This document shows, piece by piece, positions 26,123 through 33,831 of a stretch of DNA of 64,000 nt. Numbering within the stretch: the first letter of the stretch is position 1; each line of letters opens with the position of its first letter. The notes beneath the pieces are model-generated. The model had not been told where the DNA came from, ran no database searches, and was given only the letters and a program-made list of their open reading frames with translations. Position numbers and translations under genes: made by a program. Source of the stretch: Geothrix sp. (lineage in GTDB: Bacteria > Acidobacteriota > Holophagae > Holophagales > Holophagaceae); contig NZ_JAHRYQ010000001.1 of NCBI RefSeq assembly GCF_020622065.1, positions 248,001-312,000 on the forward strand, in the 5' to 3' direction.

Positions 26123-27261
26123 GGAATGGCCACCTTCAGGTCCTCGTCCTTGGCGTTCTGGGCGCGCTGCAGGGCCCGCACATAATGCACCACGGCCCAG
26201 CGCTGGGACTCGCTGAGGTCCGCGGCGTGCGACGGCATGGCGTTCTTCCCGTTCACGATGGCCCAGTAGATCTTGCCGTCGGGGTAATCGCGGAACTGCT
26301 GGGCCTGCAGGTTGGCGGGCTTGCCACCATAGGCGGCGGTCAGGCTGCCCACGCCGTCGCCCACGGAGCCGTGGCAGACCTCGCAACGGTTCTTGTAGGC
26401 CTGACGGCCTGCGGCGAAGACTTCCCGGGTGCGCGGCAGGGGGTTCGCCAGGGTGGCGGCTTCCTCCTGGGTGCCCGTGGCGGTGGGCAGGTGTCCCCGC
26501 GCCACGGTGCCGGCCACTGGCCGCTGCATGCCATGGCCATCCTTGAAGAAGCTGGAGGCCTTCTGGGCGTTCAGGCGGGGCTGGTCCTGCATGTATTTCA
26601 TGGGGGCCACCACCGGGAACAGCTTGATGGCGAAGTACATCACGAGACCGGCGCCCAGGCAGGCGGTGAAGATGCCCCCAGCCGCCCGCAGGATGTAGTC
26701 GCTCGTGAGGAAGGGGCTCCGGTCCGGTGCCGGCAGGATCTCCACCTGGGAGGCCCCGGCGGCCTGGAGGGCGGCGGCTGCGGCGGCGCTGTCGAAGGCC
26801 TCGCTTTCGGCTTCCAGGGCCAGGACATACCGATCGCGGGTGATGCTCTTGATGGACTTGGACGACAGCACCGGGTGCCCGAAGAAGGGCAGCTTGTTCA
26901 GGAGGAACAGCATCCCCAGGCCCGCGGTGAAGGTGGCGAAGAGCACCGTCACTTCGAACATGATGGGGATGAAGGCCTCCCAGGAGTCCGGGGCCTTGCC
27001 GCCCGTGATGATCGGGTAGTCGATGGCGCTGATCCAGTACTGGAACCCGAAGGCGGTGAGGGCGCCCAGGACACCCATGACCAGCACCATGCCGCCCAGG
27101 GGGGAGCGGCGGAGGCCCAGGGCCTCTTCGATGCCGTGGATGGCGTAGGGCGTGTAGGCCTCGACGGTGCCGAGCTTGCTGGCGCGCACCTTGGGGATGG
27201 CCTGCATCAGGGCATCGGGCGTCTCGAAGGTGCCGAGGACGGCGTAGGAGGTCTCAGACAT
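26119..27261 (-). CDS. Fused alternative complex III subunits ActD-ActE
   Basis: This 380-residue fusion starts at ATG 27261, which has GGAG nine bases upstream; ATG 27276 lacks such a signal. Residues 1-175 are ActD (DUF3341): YAVLGTFETPDALMQA, YTPYAIHGIEEALGLRRSPL and two membrane helices. From about 190 the ActE part starts with its own helix (AAGGIFTACLGAGLVMYF), then the ActE hallmark RPVAGTVARGH and haem site CEVCH (293-297). A likely axial Met lies in NAMPSH. ActD and ActE are often separate genes. Here they form one chain with no internal stop. Confidence 0.88.
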   Translation of the reverse strand: MSETSYAVLGTFETPDALMQAIPKVRASKLGTVEAYTPYAIHGIEEALGLRRSPLGGMVLVMGVLGALTAFGFQYWISAIDYPIITGGKAPDSWEAFIPIMFEVTVLFATFTAGLGMLFLLNKLPFFGHPVLSSKSIKSITRDRYVLALEAESEAFDSAAAAAALQAAGASQVEILPAPDRSPFLTSDYILRAAGGIFTACLGAGLVMYFAIKLFPVVAPMKYMQDQPRLNAQKASSFFKDGHGMQRPVAGTVARGHLPTATGTQEEAATLANPLPRTREVFAAGRQAYKNRCEVCHGSVGDGVGSLTAAYGGKPANLQAQQFRDYPDGKIYWAIVNGKNAMPSHAADLSESQRWAVVHYVRALQRAQNAKDEDLKVAIP

Positions 27262-28660
27262 GGTGGTCGTCTCCATGGTGAGAAGGTTGCGCGTCCGGCA
27301 GGATGGCCTTCACCTCGGTCGTGGCGATGACCGGCAGCACCCGGGCGAAGAGCAGGACCAGGGTGAAGAAGATGCCGAAGGTGCCTAGGAGGATGCCGAA
27401 GTCCACCATGGTGGGCTTGTAGATGCGCCAGGCGGAAGGCAGGTAGTCCTGGTGCAGCGAGATCACGATGATCACGAAGCGCTCGAACCACATGCCGATG
27501 GTCACGCCCGTGGCCACCAGGATCATCCAGAAGTAGCTGGCCCGGGCCTTCTTGAACCAGAGGATCTGGGGGATGAGGATGTTGCAGCTGATGGTCACCC
27601 AGCCGGCCCAGCCGTAGGTGCCCGTGATGATGTTCATGAAGCCGTGGTGGAGGAACTCGTTCATGGAATACCAGGCCGTGAAGCCTTCCATCATGTAGCT
27701 GTAGCCCATGATGCAGCTCATGGAGAGGATCACCTTGTTCATCACATCCAGGTGCCGCATGGTGATGAGGTTCTTCAGCTCCATGGTCTCGCGCACCACC
27801 ACCAGCACCATCACCACCATGGCGAAGCCGGCGAAGATGGCGCCCGCCACGAAGTAGGGCGGGAAGATGGTCATGTGCCAGCCAGGCACCACGGAGGTGG
27901 CGAAGTCGAAGCTCACCACCGAGTGCACGGACAGCACCAGGCCCGTGGCCAGGCCTGCCAGCAGCAGGTAGGCCTTCTCGTAGTGCTGCCAGTGGGAGGC
28001 GGCCCCACGCCAGCCCATGGCCAGCACGGTGTAGATGACCTTCCGCAGCTTGCTGGTGGTCCGGTCGCGCATGGAGGCGATGTCGGGGATCAGGCCCAGG
28101 TACCAGAACATCAGGGACACGGAGAAGTAGGTGTTCACCGCGAAGACATCCCACAGCAGCGGCGACCGGAAGTTGGTCCAGAGGGCGCGCTGGTTCGGGT
28201 AGGGGAAGAGCCAGTAGGCCAGCCAGGGGCGGCCCACATGGATCAGCGGGAAGATCACGGCGCAGATGACCGCGAAGATCGTCATGGCCTCGGCAAAGCG
28301 GGCGATGGCGTTGCGCCAGCGCTTGCGGAAGAGGAAGAGGATGGCCGAGATCAGCGTGCCGGCGTGGCCGATGCCCACCCAGAACACGAAGTTGATGATG
28401 TCGAAGGCCCAGAACACGGGGCTGCTGTTGCCCCAGGCGCCGATGCCCAGGTAGAAGGTGTAGCCGATGCTGACGACACCGATCAGGGCGGCGGTCAGCG
28501 TGATGGCCAGGGCGAAGTACCACTTCCTGGGGGGCTTGGTCTCGGGGAAGGCCAGCACCTGGTCGTCGAGGCTGCCGGGCGTGACCTTGCCCACATACAG
28601 CGACGGCTCAACCAGGCCTGCCGGGATGTCGCCGGCGGGAATGGCGGCATCAGTGCGCAT
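27254..28660 (-). CDS. actC: Alternative complex III subunit ActC (NrfD/PsrC-like)
   Basis: This quinol-binding membrane subunit has 468 residues and about ten helices. It belongs to the NrfD/PsrC polysulfide-reductase membrane family. Recognisable parts are FVFWVGIGHAGTLISAILFL, FPLIHVGRPWLAYWLFPYPN, GWRGAASHWQHYEKAYLLLA and FVGMWFERFVII-like (actually IGMWFERFVIIVI). Quinol is probably oxidised near the periplasmic-side helix bundle next to ActB. The start overlaps actB by 11 nt. Confidence 0.94.
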   Translation of the reverse strand: MRTDAAIPAGDIPAGLVEPSLYVGKVTPGSLDDQVLAFPETKPPRKWYFALAITLTAALIGVVSIGYTFYLGIGAWGNSSPVFWAFDIINFVFWVGIGHAGTLISAILFLFRKRWRNAIARFAEAMTIFAVICAVIFPLIHVGRPWLAYWLFPYPNQRALWTNFRSPLLWDVFAVNTYFSVSLMFWYLGLIPDIASMRDRTTSKLRKVIYTVLAMGWRGAASHWQHYEKAYLLLAGLATGLVLSVHSVVSFDFATSVVPGWHMTIFPPYFVAGAIFAGFAMVVMVLVVVRETMELKNLITMRHLDVMNKVILSMSCIMGYSYMMEGFTAWYSMNEFLHHGFMNIITGTYGWAGWVTISCNILIPQILWFKKARASYFWMILVATGVTIGMWFERFVIIVISLHQDYLPSAWRIYKPTMVDFGILLGTFGIFFTLVLLFARVLPVIATTEVKAILPDAQPSHHGDDHHV

Positions 28661-31652
28661 GGGGACCTCCCACGGTGGCCTTGTCGGCGGGGTTCTTCAG
28701 GTCGGCGAGGTACGAGATGGCGGGCTTGGCACCCACTTCCTCCAGCACGCGGTAGGCGCGGCTGGCGGCCACCAGCTGGGCGACCTTGCTCTTGGGATCC
28801 TTCAGGTCGCCGAAGACGATGGCGTCCGAGGGGCAGCCTGCCATGCAGGCGGTGGTGATCTCGCCGTCGAGGATGGCGCGGCTCTCGCCCTTGGCGCGGA
28901 TCTTCACATCGTTGATGCGCTGCACGCAGAAGGAGCACTTCTCCATGACGCCGCGGGGACGGACCGTGACCTCGGGGTTGTTGGCCAGGGTCTCAGGCTC
29001 GGTCTTGTAGGCGGTGTACTCGAGGAAGTTGAAGCGGCGCACCTTGTAGGGGCAGTTGTTGGCGCAGTAGCGGGTGCCCACGCAGCGGTTGTAGGCCATC
29101 TGGTTGAGGCCGTCCGGGCTGTGGTTGGTGGCGTTCACCGGGCAGACATTCTCACAGGGCGCGTTGTCGCAGTGCTGGCAGAGCATCGGCTGATGCACGA
29201 CCTTCGGGTTCTCCAGCTCGCCCTCGTAGTACCGGTCGATGCGGATCCAGTGCATCTCTCGGCCGCGGGCCACCTGTTCGGGGCCCACCACCGGGACATT
29301 GTTCTCCGACTGGCAGGCGACCACGCAGGCGGAGCAGCCCGTGCAGGCGGCCAGGTCGATGACCATGCCCCACTTGTGGTCGGGGAACTTCTGGTCCTCG
29401 TAGAGCGAGACCAGCTCGGGCATGTGGTGGTGCCCCTGGGGGTTGTGCGCGAACTCGTCCATGGTGAGGGAGCGGACGATGTCGCGGCCCTCCATGCGGT
29501 GGTGGCTCTGGGTGCGGGAGAGTTCCTTCGTCCCCCCGGCCTTGGCGAGGCGCGCGCCCTTGCGGACATTGGCGCTGGCGGGATCGAGGCCCAGGAGCGG
29601 GTAGGCGTTGGCGCCCACGCCCTTGGCCACGCCGCCGGTGCTGCGACCGTAGCCCAGTGCCAGGGCGAGCACGCCCTTGGCCTGGCCGGGCTGGATGACC
29701 GCGGGCAGCCGCAGGGTGGTGCCGTCCACGGCGAGGGTGACGAAGTCGCCCTCCTGGATGCCCAGAGCCTGGGCGTCCTGCACGGACATGGCCAGGGGGT
29801 TGTCCCAGGTCATCTTGGTGATGGGGTCCGGGGTCTCCTGCAGCCAGCTGTTGTTGGCGTGGCGGCCATCATGGGTGGCGAAGCCCGGGAAGAGCACCAG
29901 CTCCAGTCCATCGGCCTTGGATTCCGCGGCCCGCTTGACGGCAGAGGCCACCGAAGCGCCCTTGAAGGCTGGCGAAGCGCCTTTCGAGTCGGTCTTCACG
30001 AGGCCGTCGTGAAGGGCCTGCTCGAAGGAGGTGCCGAGGGGGAGATCCTTCTTCCAGCGGGCCTGCAGGTAGGCGTGGTAGCCGTCCGGCGTGGAGGCGC
30101 CGAGCGCCTTCAGGGCGCCGAGGAGGATGTCCTCGCCCTGGCGGGTGTCGTAGAGGGTACCGATGGTGGGCTGCTGGAGGACCGCGGCGCCGGGGGTGCT
30201 GAAGTCGCCCCAGCTTTCCAGCCAGTGGTTCTCGGGCAACAGTACCTGGCACTGGGCGGAGGTCTCGTCCTCCACCTGGCCGATCCAGGCGCGGAAGGGC
30301 ACCTTGGCCACGGCCTCCTTCCAGGCGCTGGCCTTGGGGTAAGTGAAGGCGGGATTCACATCCCAGAAGATCGCGGCGGCGTAGCGACCGGTGGCCATGC
30401 CCTGCACGGCGGCCTCGAGGTCCTTGACGCTGGCCAGGGGCTCGGCGGGGCTGATGGCGAGAGCCTCCGAACCCAGCAGGGCGTTCAGAAGGTGGGCGGC
30501 CTGGTGAACCTCGACGGGCATCTGGGCGCCGCAGAGGACCACGGCGTTCTGCCCGGCATGCTGGAGGTCCTTCACCAGGCTGGTCCAGGTGGCCGCCGGA
30601 ATGTCCGCGGGCGCGCCCGCGGGCATTCCGGACAGGTCAGTGCCGGCCGGCAGGGACAAACCCTTGGCGCTCAGTTCCTTCGCCAGGGCGAAGGCCACGG
30701 CCCCGAGCCGCGAAGGCGAAACGGGAACCCGCACATCCGCGTTGGTGCCCGTGAGCGTGAGGGGGCCTTCCAGGACCCAGAGCCGGTTGATGGGATCCTG
30801 GGCGCTCTTCAGGCGGCGCTGGGCGCCCCAGGCGGCCAGGGATTCGGGATCCTCGCCGTTCAGGAAGTCGGCCCCGAGGGACAGGATGACTTTGGCTTTG
30901 GCCAGCCGGGGCTGGAGATCCACGGGCTGCCCGAAGCTGGCTTTGGCGGCTTCCTCGGCGGCATCGCCGGCGGCAGGTTCGTAGGCCAGGTGCTCCAGGA
31001 CGGGCAGGGCAGCCTTGAGGTCCGCCAGGAGGGCCTTGCGGGTGGGCGAGGCCACGGCGCCGGACACCAGGAGCACGGGCTTGCCCGAGGCCTTGGCACC
31101 CTTCAGCGCCTCGTTCAGGCGGGTCTCGGCCTCGGTCCAGCCGATGACCCGGCCCTCGGCCTTGGGGGCGCGGAGGCGGTCGGGGTCGTAGAGGCGCAGC
31201 ACATCGGCCATGGTGCGGGGGCTGGTCTTGCCCTTCACGCCTGGGTGCTCGTCGTTGCCCGTGAGGTGGATGGGGCGGCCTTCGCGGGTCTTCACCAGCA
31301 CGGGATAGACGCGGCGGCCTTCCTGGTGGGCGCTGGCGTAGTAGTTGGCCACGCCGGGCACCACCTCCACCGGGCGCTTGGTGTAGGGCACCACGGTGCC
31401 CTGGCCCTTGCGGTCGCAGGCGACGGTGGCGGCCAGGGCGGCGCTGGCGGTGACCAGGCCCAGGAAGTCGCGGCGGGAGAAGCCGCTCTGGACGGGCAGG
31501 CCGTGGACATCGTCGTAGCTGGTGGGTCCGGCGCCCGGGAGGAACTCGTCGTGGGCGGCCGCCTGGGCCTCCGGCGTTTCGATGCGTTCCTCGAGGGTCC
31601 GCCAGAAGCGCGGGGTCTCGAGGGGGCCGTGTTCGGGAAGTCGTGTCTTCAT
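28650..31652 (-). CDS. actB: Alternative complex III iron-sulfur subunit ActB
   Basis: This 1000-residue subunit joins a molybdopterin-oxidoreductase-like domain (without an evident cofactor ligand) to a ferredoxin-like domain. A Tat-type signal sits unusually inside the chain (FSRRDFLGLVTASA, Arg60-Arg61), ending at Cys79 in a lipobox-like LAATVAC. The C-terminal part has four-cluster cysteine motifs: CTGCSACVVACQ (about 766), CQHCDNAPCENVCP (about 826), RYCANNCPYK and CSFCVQRI (about 900). These would wire electrons from quinol to the haem subunits. It follows the small ORF after 4 nt. Confidence 0.94.
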   Translation of the reverse strand: MKTRLPEHGPLETPRFWRTLEERIETPEAQAAAHDEFLPGAGPTSYDDVHGLPVQSGFSRRDFLGLVTASAALAATVACDRKGQGTVVPYTKRPVEVVPGVANYYASAHQEGRRVYPVLVKTREGRPIHLTGNDEHPGVKGKTSPRTMADVLRLYDPDRLRAPKAEGRVIGWTEAETRLNEALKGAKASGKPVLLVSGAVASPTRKALLADLKAALPVLEHLAYEPAAGDAAEEAAKASFGQPVDLQPRLAKAKVILSLGADFLNGEDPESLAAWGAQRRLKSAQDPINRLWVLEGPLTLTGTNADVRVPVSPSRLGAVAFALAKELSAKGLSLPAGTDLSGMPAGAPADIPAATWTSLVKDLQHAGQNAVVLCGAQMPVEVHQAAHLLNALLGSEALAISPAEPLASVKDLEAAVQGMATGRYAAAIFWDVNPAFTYPKASAWKEAVAKVPFRAWIGQVEDETSAQCQVLLPENHWLESWGDFSTPGAAVLQQPTIGTLYDTRQGEDILLGALKALGASTPDGYHAYLQARWKKDLPLGTSFEQALHDGLVKTDSKGASPAFKGASVASAVKRAAESKADGLELVLFPGFATHDGRHANNSWLQETPDPITKMTWDNPLAMSVQDAQALGIQEGDFVTLAVDGTTLRLPAVIQPGQAKGVLALALGYGRSTGGVAKGVGANAYPLLGLDPASANVRKGARLAKAGGTKELSRTQSHHRMEGRDIVRSLTMDEFAHNPQGHHHMPELVSLYEDQKFPDHKWGMVIDLAACTGCSACVVACQSENNVPVVGPEQVARGREMHWIRIDRYYEGELENPKVVHQPMLCQHCDNAPCENVCPVNATNHSPDGLNQMAYNRCVGTRYCANNCPYKVRRFNFLEYTAYKTEPETLANNPEVTVRPRGVMEKCSFCVQRINDVKIRAKGESRAILDGEITTACMAGCPSDAIVFGDLKDPKSKVAQLVAASRAYRVLEEVGAKPAISYLADLKNPADKATVGGPHAH

Positions 31653-31656
31653 CGGG

Positions 31657-31851
31657 TCATCCGCGGCGCTTGATGGCGTGTTCGGGGGGCGTGATGGGGA
31701 TGGGGCGGAGGGTTTCCTTCGGCGGCATCTCCGGAGGGGCGTCCTTGTCGGGCAGGAAGGCCAGGCTCAGAGCCTCGCGCCCCATCAAGAAGGGGCCGGC
31801 CACCAGGGCGGTCAGGCGGTCGAGGATCGGCTTGCGGTTCAGGTCGGCCAT
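31657..31851 (-). CDS. Small conserved-position protein in the act operon
   Basis: This 64-residue product lies between actA and actB, 17 nt after the actA stop and 4 nt before the actB start. It has no full membrane helix and no cysteine. The sequence is proline-rich at the end (PKETLRPIPITPP). Its position suggests an accessory subunit or assembly factor of alternative complex III, but the sequence gives no family. Confidence 0.6.
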   Translation of the reverse strand: MADLNRKPILDRLTALVAGPFLMGREALSLAFLPDKDAPPEMPPKETLRPIPITPPEHAIKRRG

Positions 31852-31868
31852 CGTTCAGACCTCCGGGC

Positions 31869-32432
31869 CTAGCGGTGGCAGGCGGCGCAGTTTTCGGCGC
31901 CCTTGGTGATCTTCGAGCCCGGCGGCAGCGCGGCATGGGGATCCCGGTGGCAGGCCAGGCAGTTGCCCATGCGCATGCCCATCTCCCGGGTGATCACCTT
32001 CATGGTCTGCACTTCGCCGTGGCAGCTCTGGCAGGCGATGCCGGCGTTCACATGGGGGCGGTGGTCGAAGAAGACATGGTCGGGCAGGGTGTGGACGCGC
32101 TGCCAGGGCAGGGGCTCGCCGGACGCGGCGATCTTGGCCAGCTTCTGGATGGCGGGGCGGTCGGTCCGGGTGACCTTGTGGCAACCCATGCAGAGATCCA
32201 CGCTCGGGATGCCCGCGTGGCGGGACTTGTCCACGCCCGAATGGCAGTACTGGCACTGCATCTTGAGGGTGCCGGCGTGGAGTTCGTGCGAGAAGGGGAT
32301 GGGCTGCTCGGGGGCGTAGCCCTTGGCGAACCGGTCCGGCTGGGTGAGCCAGCCCACCGAGAGGACGGTGGCGAGGATCGCCACCGCCGCGACGGGCAGG
32401 ACGAAGCGGAACGCTCGGTCGAACTGGTGCAT
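31869..32432 (-). CDS. actA: Pentahaem cytochrome c, alternative complex III subunit ActA
   Basis: This multihaem cytochrome c has 187 residues and one N-terminal membrane helix (FVLPVAAVAILATVLSVG). Five CxxCH sites are present in order: CQYCH, CMGCH, CQSCH, CLACH and CAACH. SFSHELHAG-like (here PFSHELHAG) precedes the first site and GIPSVDLCMGCH is an ActA hallmark. ATG 32432 was preferred because GAGG lies seven bases upstream; ATG 32444 has none. It is the first gene of the respiratory run. Confidence 0.94.
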   Translation of the reverse strand: MHQFDRAFRFVLPVAAVAILATVLSVGWLTQPDRFAKGYAPEQPIPFSHELHAGTLKMQCQYCHSGVDKSRHAGIPSVDLCMGCHKVTRTDRPAIQKLAKIAASGEPLPWQRVHTLPDHVFFDHRPHVNAGIACQSCHGEVQTMKVITREMGMRMGNCLACHRDPHAALPPGSKITKGAENCAACHR

Positions 32433-32549
32433 GCCCAACCTCATGAAAGTGCTGGCTCACGAAAGGGAATTGACGGTGTTCAAATCTAAAACCCGACAAT
32501 CCCATAGACCAGGAGGGTGTCCCCCTGGAAGCGACGATCGGCAGTTTGT

Positions 32550-32591
32550 GTCGCAGATCACGATGATAGATCACGCGACCACGATTGTTTA
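32550..32591 (-). promoter_or_regulatory. Promoter and operator-like repeat of the act-cox operon
   Basis: On the minus strand TAAACA (32591-32586) and TATCAT (32568-32563) are spaced by 17 nt, a reasonable sigma-70 promoter. The -10 lies between two direct copies of AGATCACG (plus strand 32555-32562 and 32568-32575, 13-bp period). The outer ends GTCGC (32550-32554) and GCGAC (32575-32579) are inverted. A regulator bound here would cover the -10 box. The predicted leader to actA is about 125 nt. Confidence 0.45.
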
Positions 32592-32704
32592 CCCATTTTT
32601 TCTGAGGAAGTTCCAAGCGTTAAGGGGATTTTGGGGTGGTTTATCTTCTTCCTTTTTGGAGGGGGCGATTTCCTCCAGGAAGGAGGTCCGGAACTCCAGG
32701 TTCC

Positions 32705-33334
32705 CTAGGAACCCTGGGGGAACCCCATCCACGGCTTGAGCAGGCCCAGGTGGAAGAAGAGGGCCCCCATCCGCTCCACCGGCAGGCCCATCACCGTAGA
32801 GAAACTGCCCTCCACGGCCTCGATGAAGAGGGCCCCCACCCCCTGGATGGCGTAGGCCCCCGCCTTGTCCATGGGCTCACGGGTGCCCACATACCAGCGG
32901 ATCTGCGCTTCGGTCAGGGGCCGGAAGAAGACCTGGGCGGTATCGACGAAGCTGTGGGTGGTGTCGTTCTTCTGGAGGCAGAAGCCGGTGTGGACCTGGT
33001 GGGCCCGCCCCTGGATCAGGGTCAGCATCCGCACCGCGTCCTCCACATCCACGGGCTTGTTCAAGGTGTGGTGGTCCACGGCCACTGTGGTGTCCGCGGC
33101 CATGACCCAGCGGCCGGGATTGCGCCGGGCCACGACTTCGGCCTTCAGCTCCGCCAGGCGCAGCACCAGGTCGCCAGGTTCCTCATCCAGCAGGGGGGTC
33201 TCGTCCACCTGAGGGGGCTGGAGCTCGAAGGGGATGCGCATGGCCTCCAGCCAGTGCCGGCGCCGGGGGCTGCCGCTGGCGAGGATCAGGGGTTGCAGGG
33301 CGGCCTCGGGCACGCCGGGCAGCGTTTCGGTCAT
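32705..33334 (-). CDS. maf: Maf-family nucleotide pyrophosphatase
   Basis: This 209-residue house-cleaning nucleoside triphosphate pyrophosphatase removes non-canonical or methylated nucleotides. Signature LILASGSPRRRHWLEAM opens the protein. VMAADTTVAVD carries the catalytic Asp, and GAYAIQGVGALFIEAVEGSF is the conserved later block. The frame is open upstream to 33679, but ATG 33334 matches the family N-terminus and overlaps the preceding stop as ATGA. The subgroup (dTTPase or m7GTPase) is not resolved. Confidence 0.93.
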   Translation of the reverse strand: MTETLPGVPEAALQPLILASGSPRRRHWLEAMRIPFELQPPQVDETPLLDEEPGDLVLRLAELKAEVVARRNPGRWVMAADTTVAVDHHTLNKPVDVEDAVRMLTLIQGRAHQVHTGFCLQKNDTTHSFVDTAQVFFRPLTEAQIRWYVGTREPMDKAGAYAIQGVGALFIEAVEGSFSTVMGLPVERMGALFFHLGLLKPWMGFPQGS

Positions 33335-33831
33335 CGGAGCCCCCGCTGGCTGAGTTCGAGAAGGCCCACGCGCATGTGGTAGCTGTCGACCTCCTGGCCC
33401 ATCCGGAAACCGAACCGGGGGTAGAAGTCGGCCGCGTCGCGGGTTTCCAGGACGAACCGCTGCACCTCGCCCACCCAGGGGTGTCGCAGGGCCCACTTGA
33501 CCAGCTCCGAGGCGATGCCGAGACCCATCAGGTCCCGGGCCGTCACCACATCGTAGAGCTTGGCTTCGTAGGCGTGATCGGACCAGAGCCGGGTGGCACC
33601 CACCAGCCGCCCCCCGCGGTGCCCTTCCGGCACCAGCCGGGCGGTGAGCATCCGGGAGCAGGCCAGCAACCGCCGCCACTGCCCGATGGTGCGGTCCGCG
33701 GTCCAGTAGACCTCTTCGGCCTGAAAGAAGATTTGAAGTTCGCGGGGGTCCACGCTCCAGGTCTCGTCGAAGAAGGCCACGGTGCCGTGGACAGTCGACA
33801 AGGGCTCCGGTACGAGGAAATCGCGATCCAT
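33331..33831 (-). CDS. GNAT-family N-acetyltransferase
   Basis: This 166-residue acyltransferase of the GNAT fold has motif A VVTARDLMGLGIASELVKWA, which corresponds to the R/QxxGxG/A CoA loop in a variant form. ETRDAADFYPRFGFRMG is the motif B region. ATG 33831 overlaps the lnt stop by one base (TGATG). Longer frames begin inside lnt and look unlikely. The substrate is unknown. It is in a run lnt-GNAT-maf, so possibly a maintenance function. Confidence 0.82.
   Translation of the reverse strand: MDRDFLVPEPLSTVHGTVAFFDETWSVDPRELQIFFQAEEVYWTADRTIGQWRRLLACSRMLTARLVPEGHRGGRLVGATRLWSDHAYEAKLYDVVTARDLMGLGIASELVKWALRHPWVGEVQRFVLETRDAADFYPRFGFRMGQEVDSYHMRVGLLELSQRGLR

Noticed and set aside
28467-31673. 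A 1068-residue plus-strand frame opposite actB
   Set aside because: It is a shadow of high-GC codon bias; actB carries all cysteine motifs on the other strand.
32705-33679. Extending maf to 324 residues
   Set aside because: The added sequence overlaps the GNAT gene in another frame, and the Maf motif starts right after ATG 33334.
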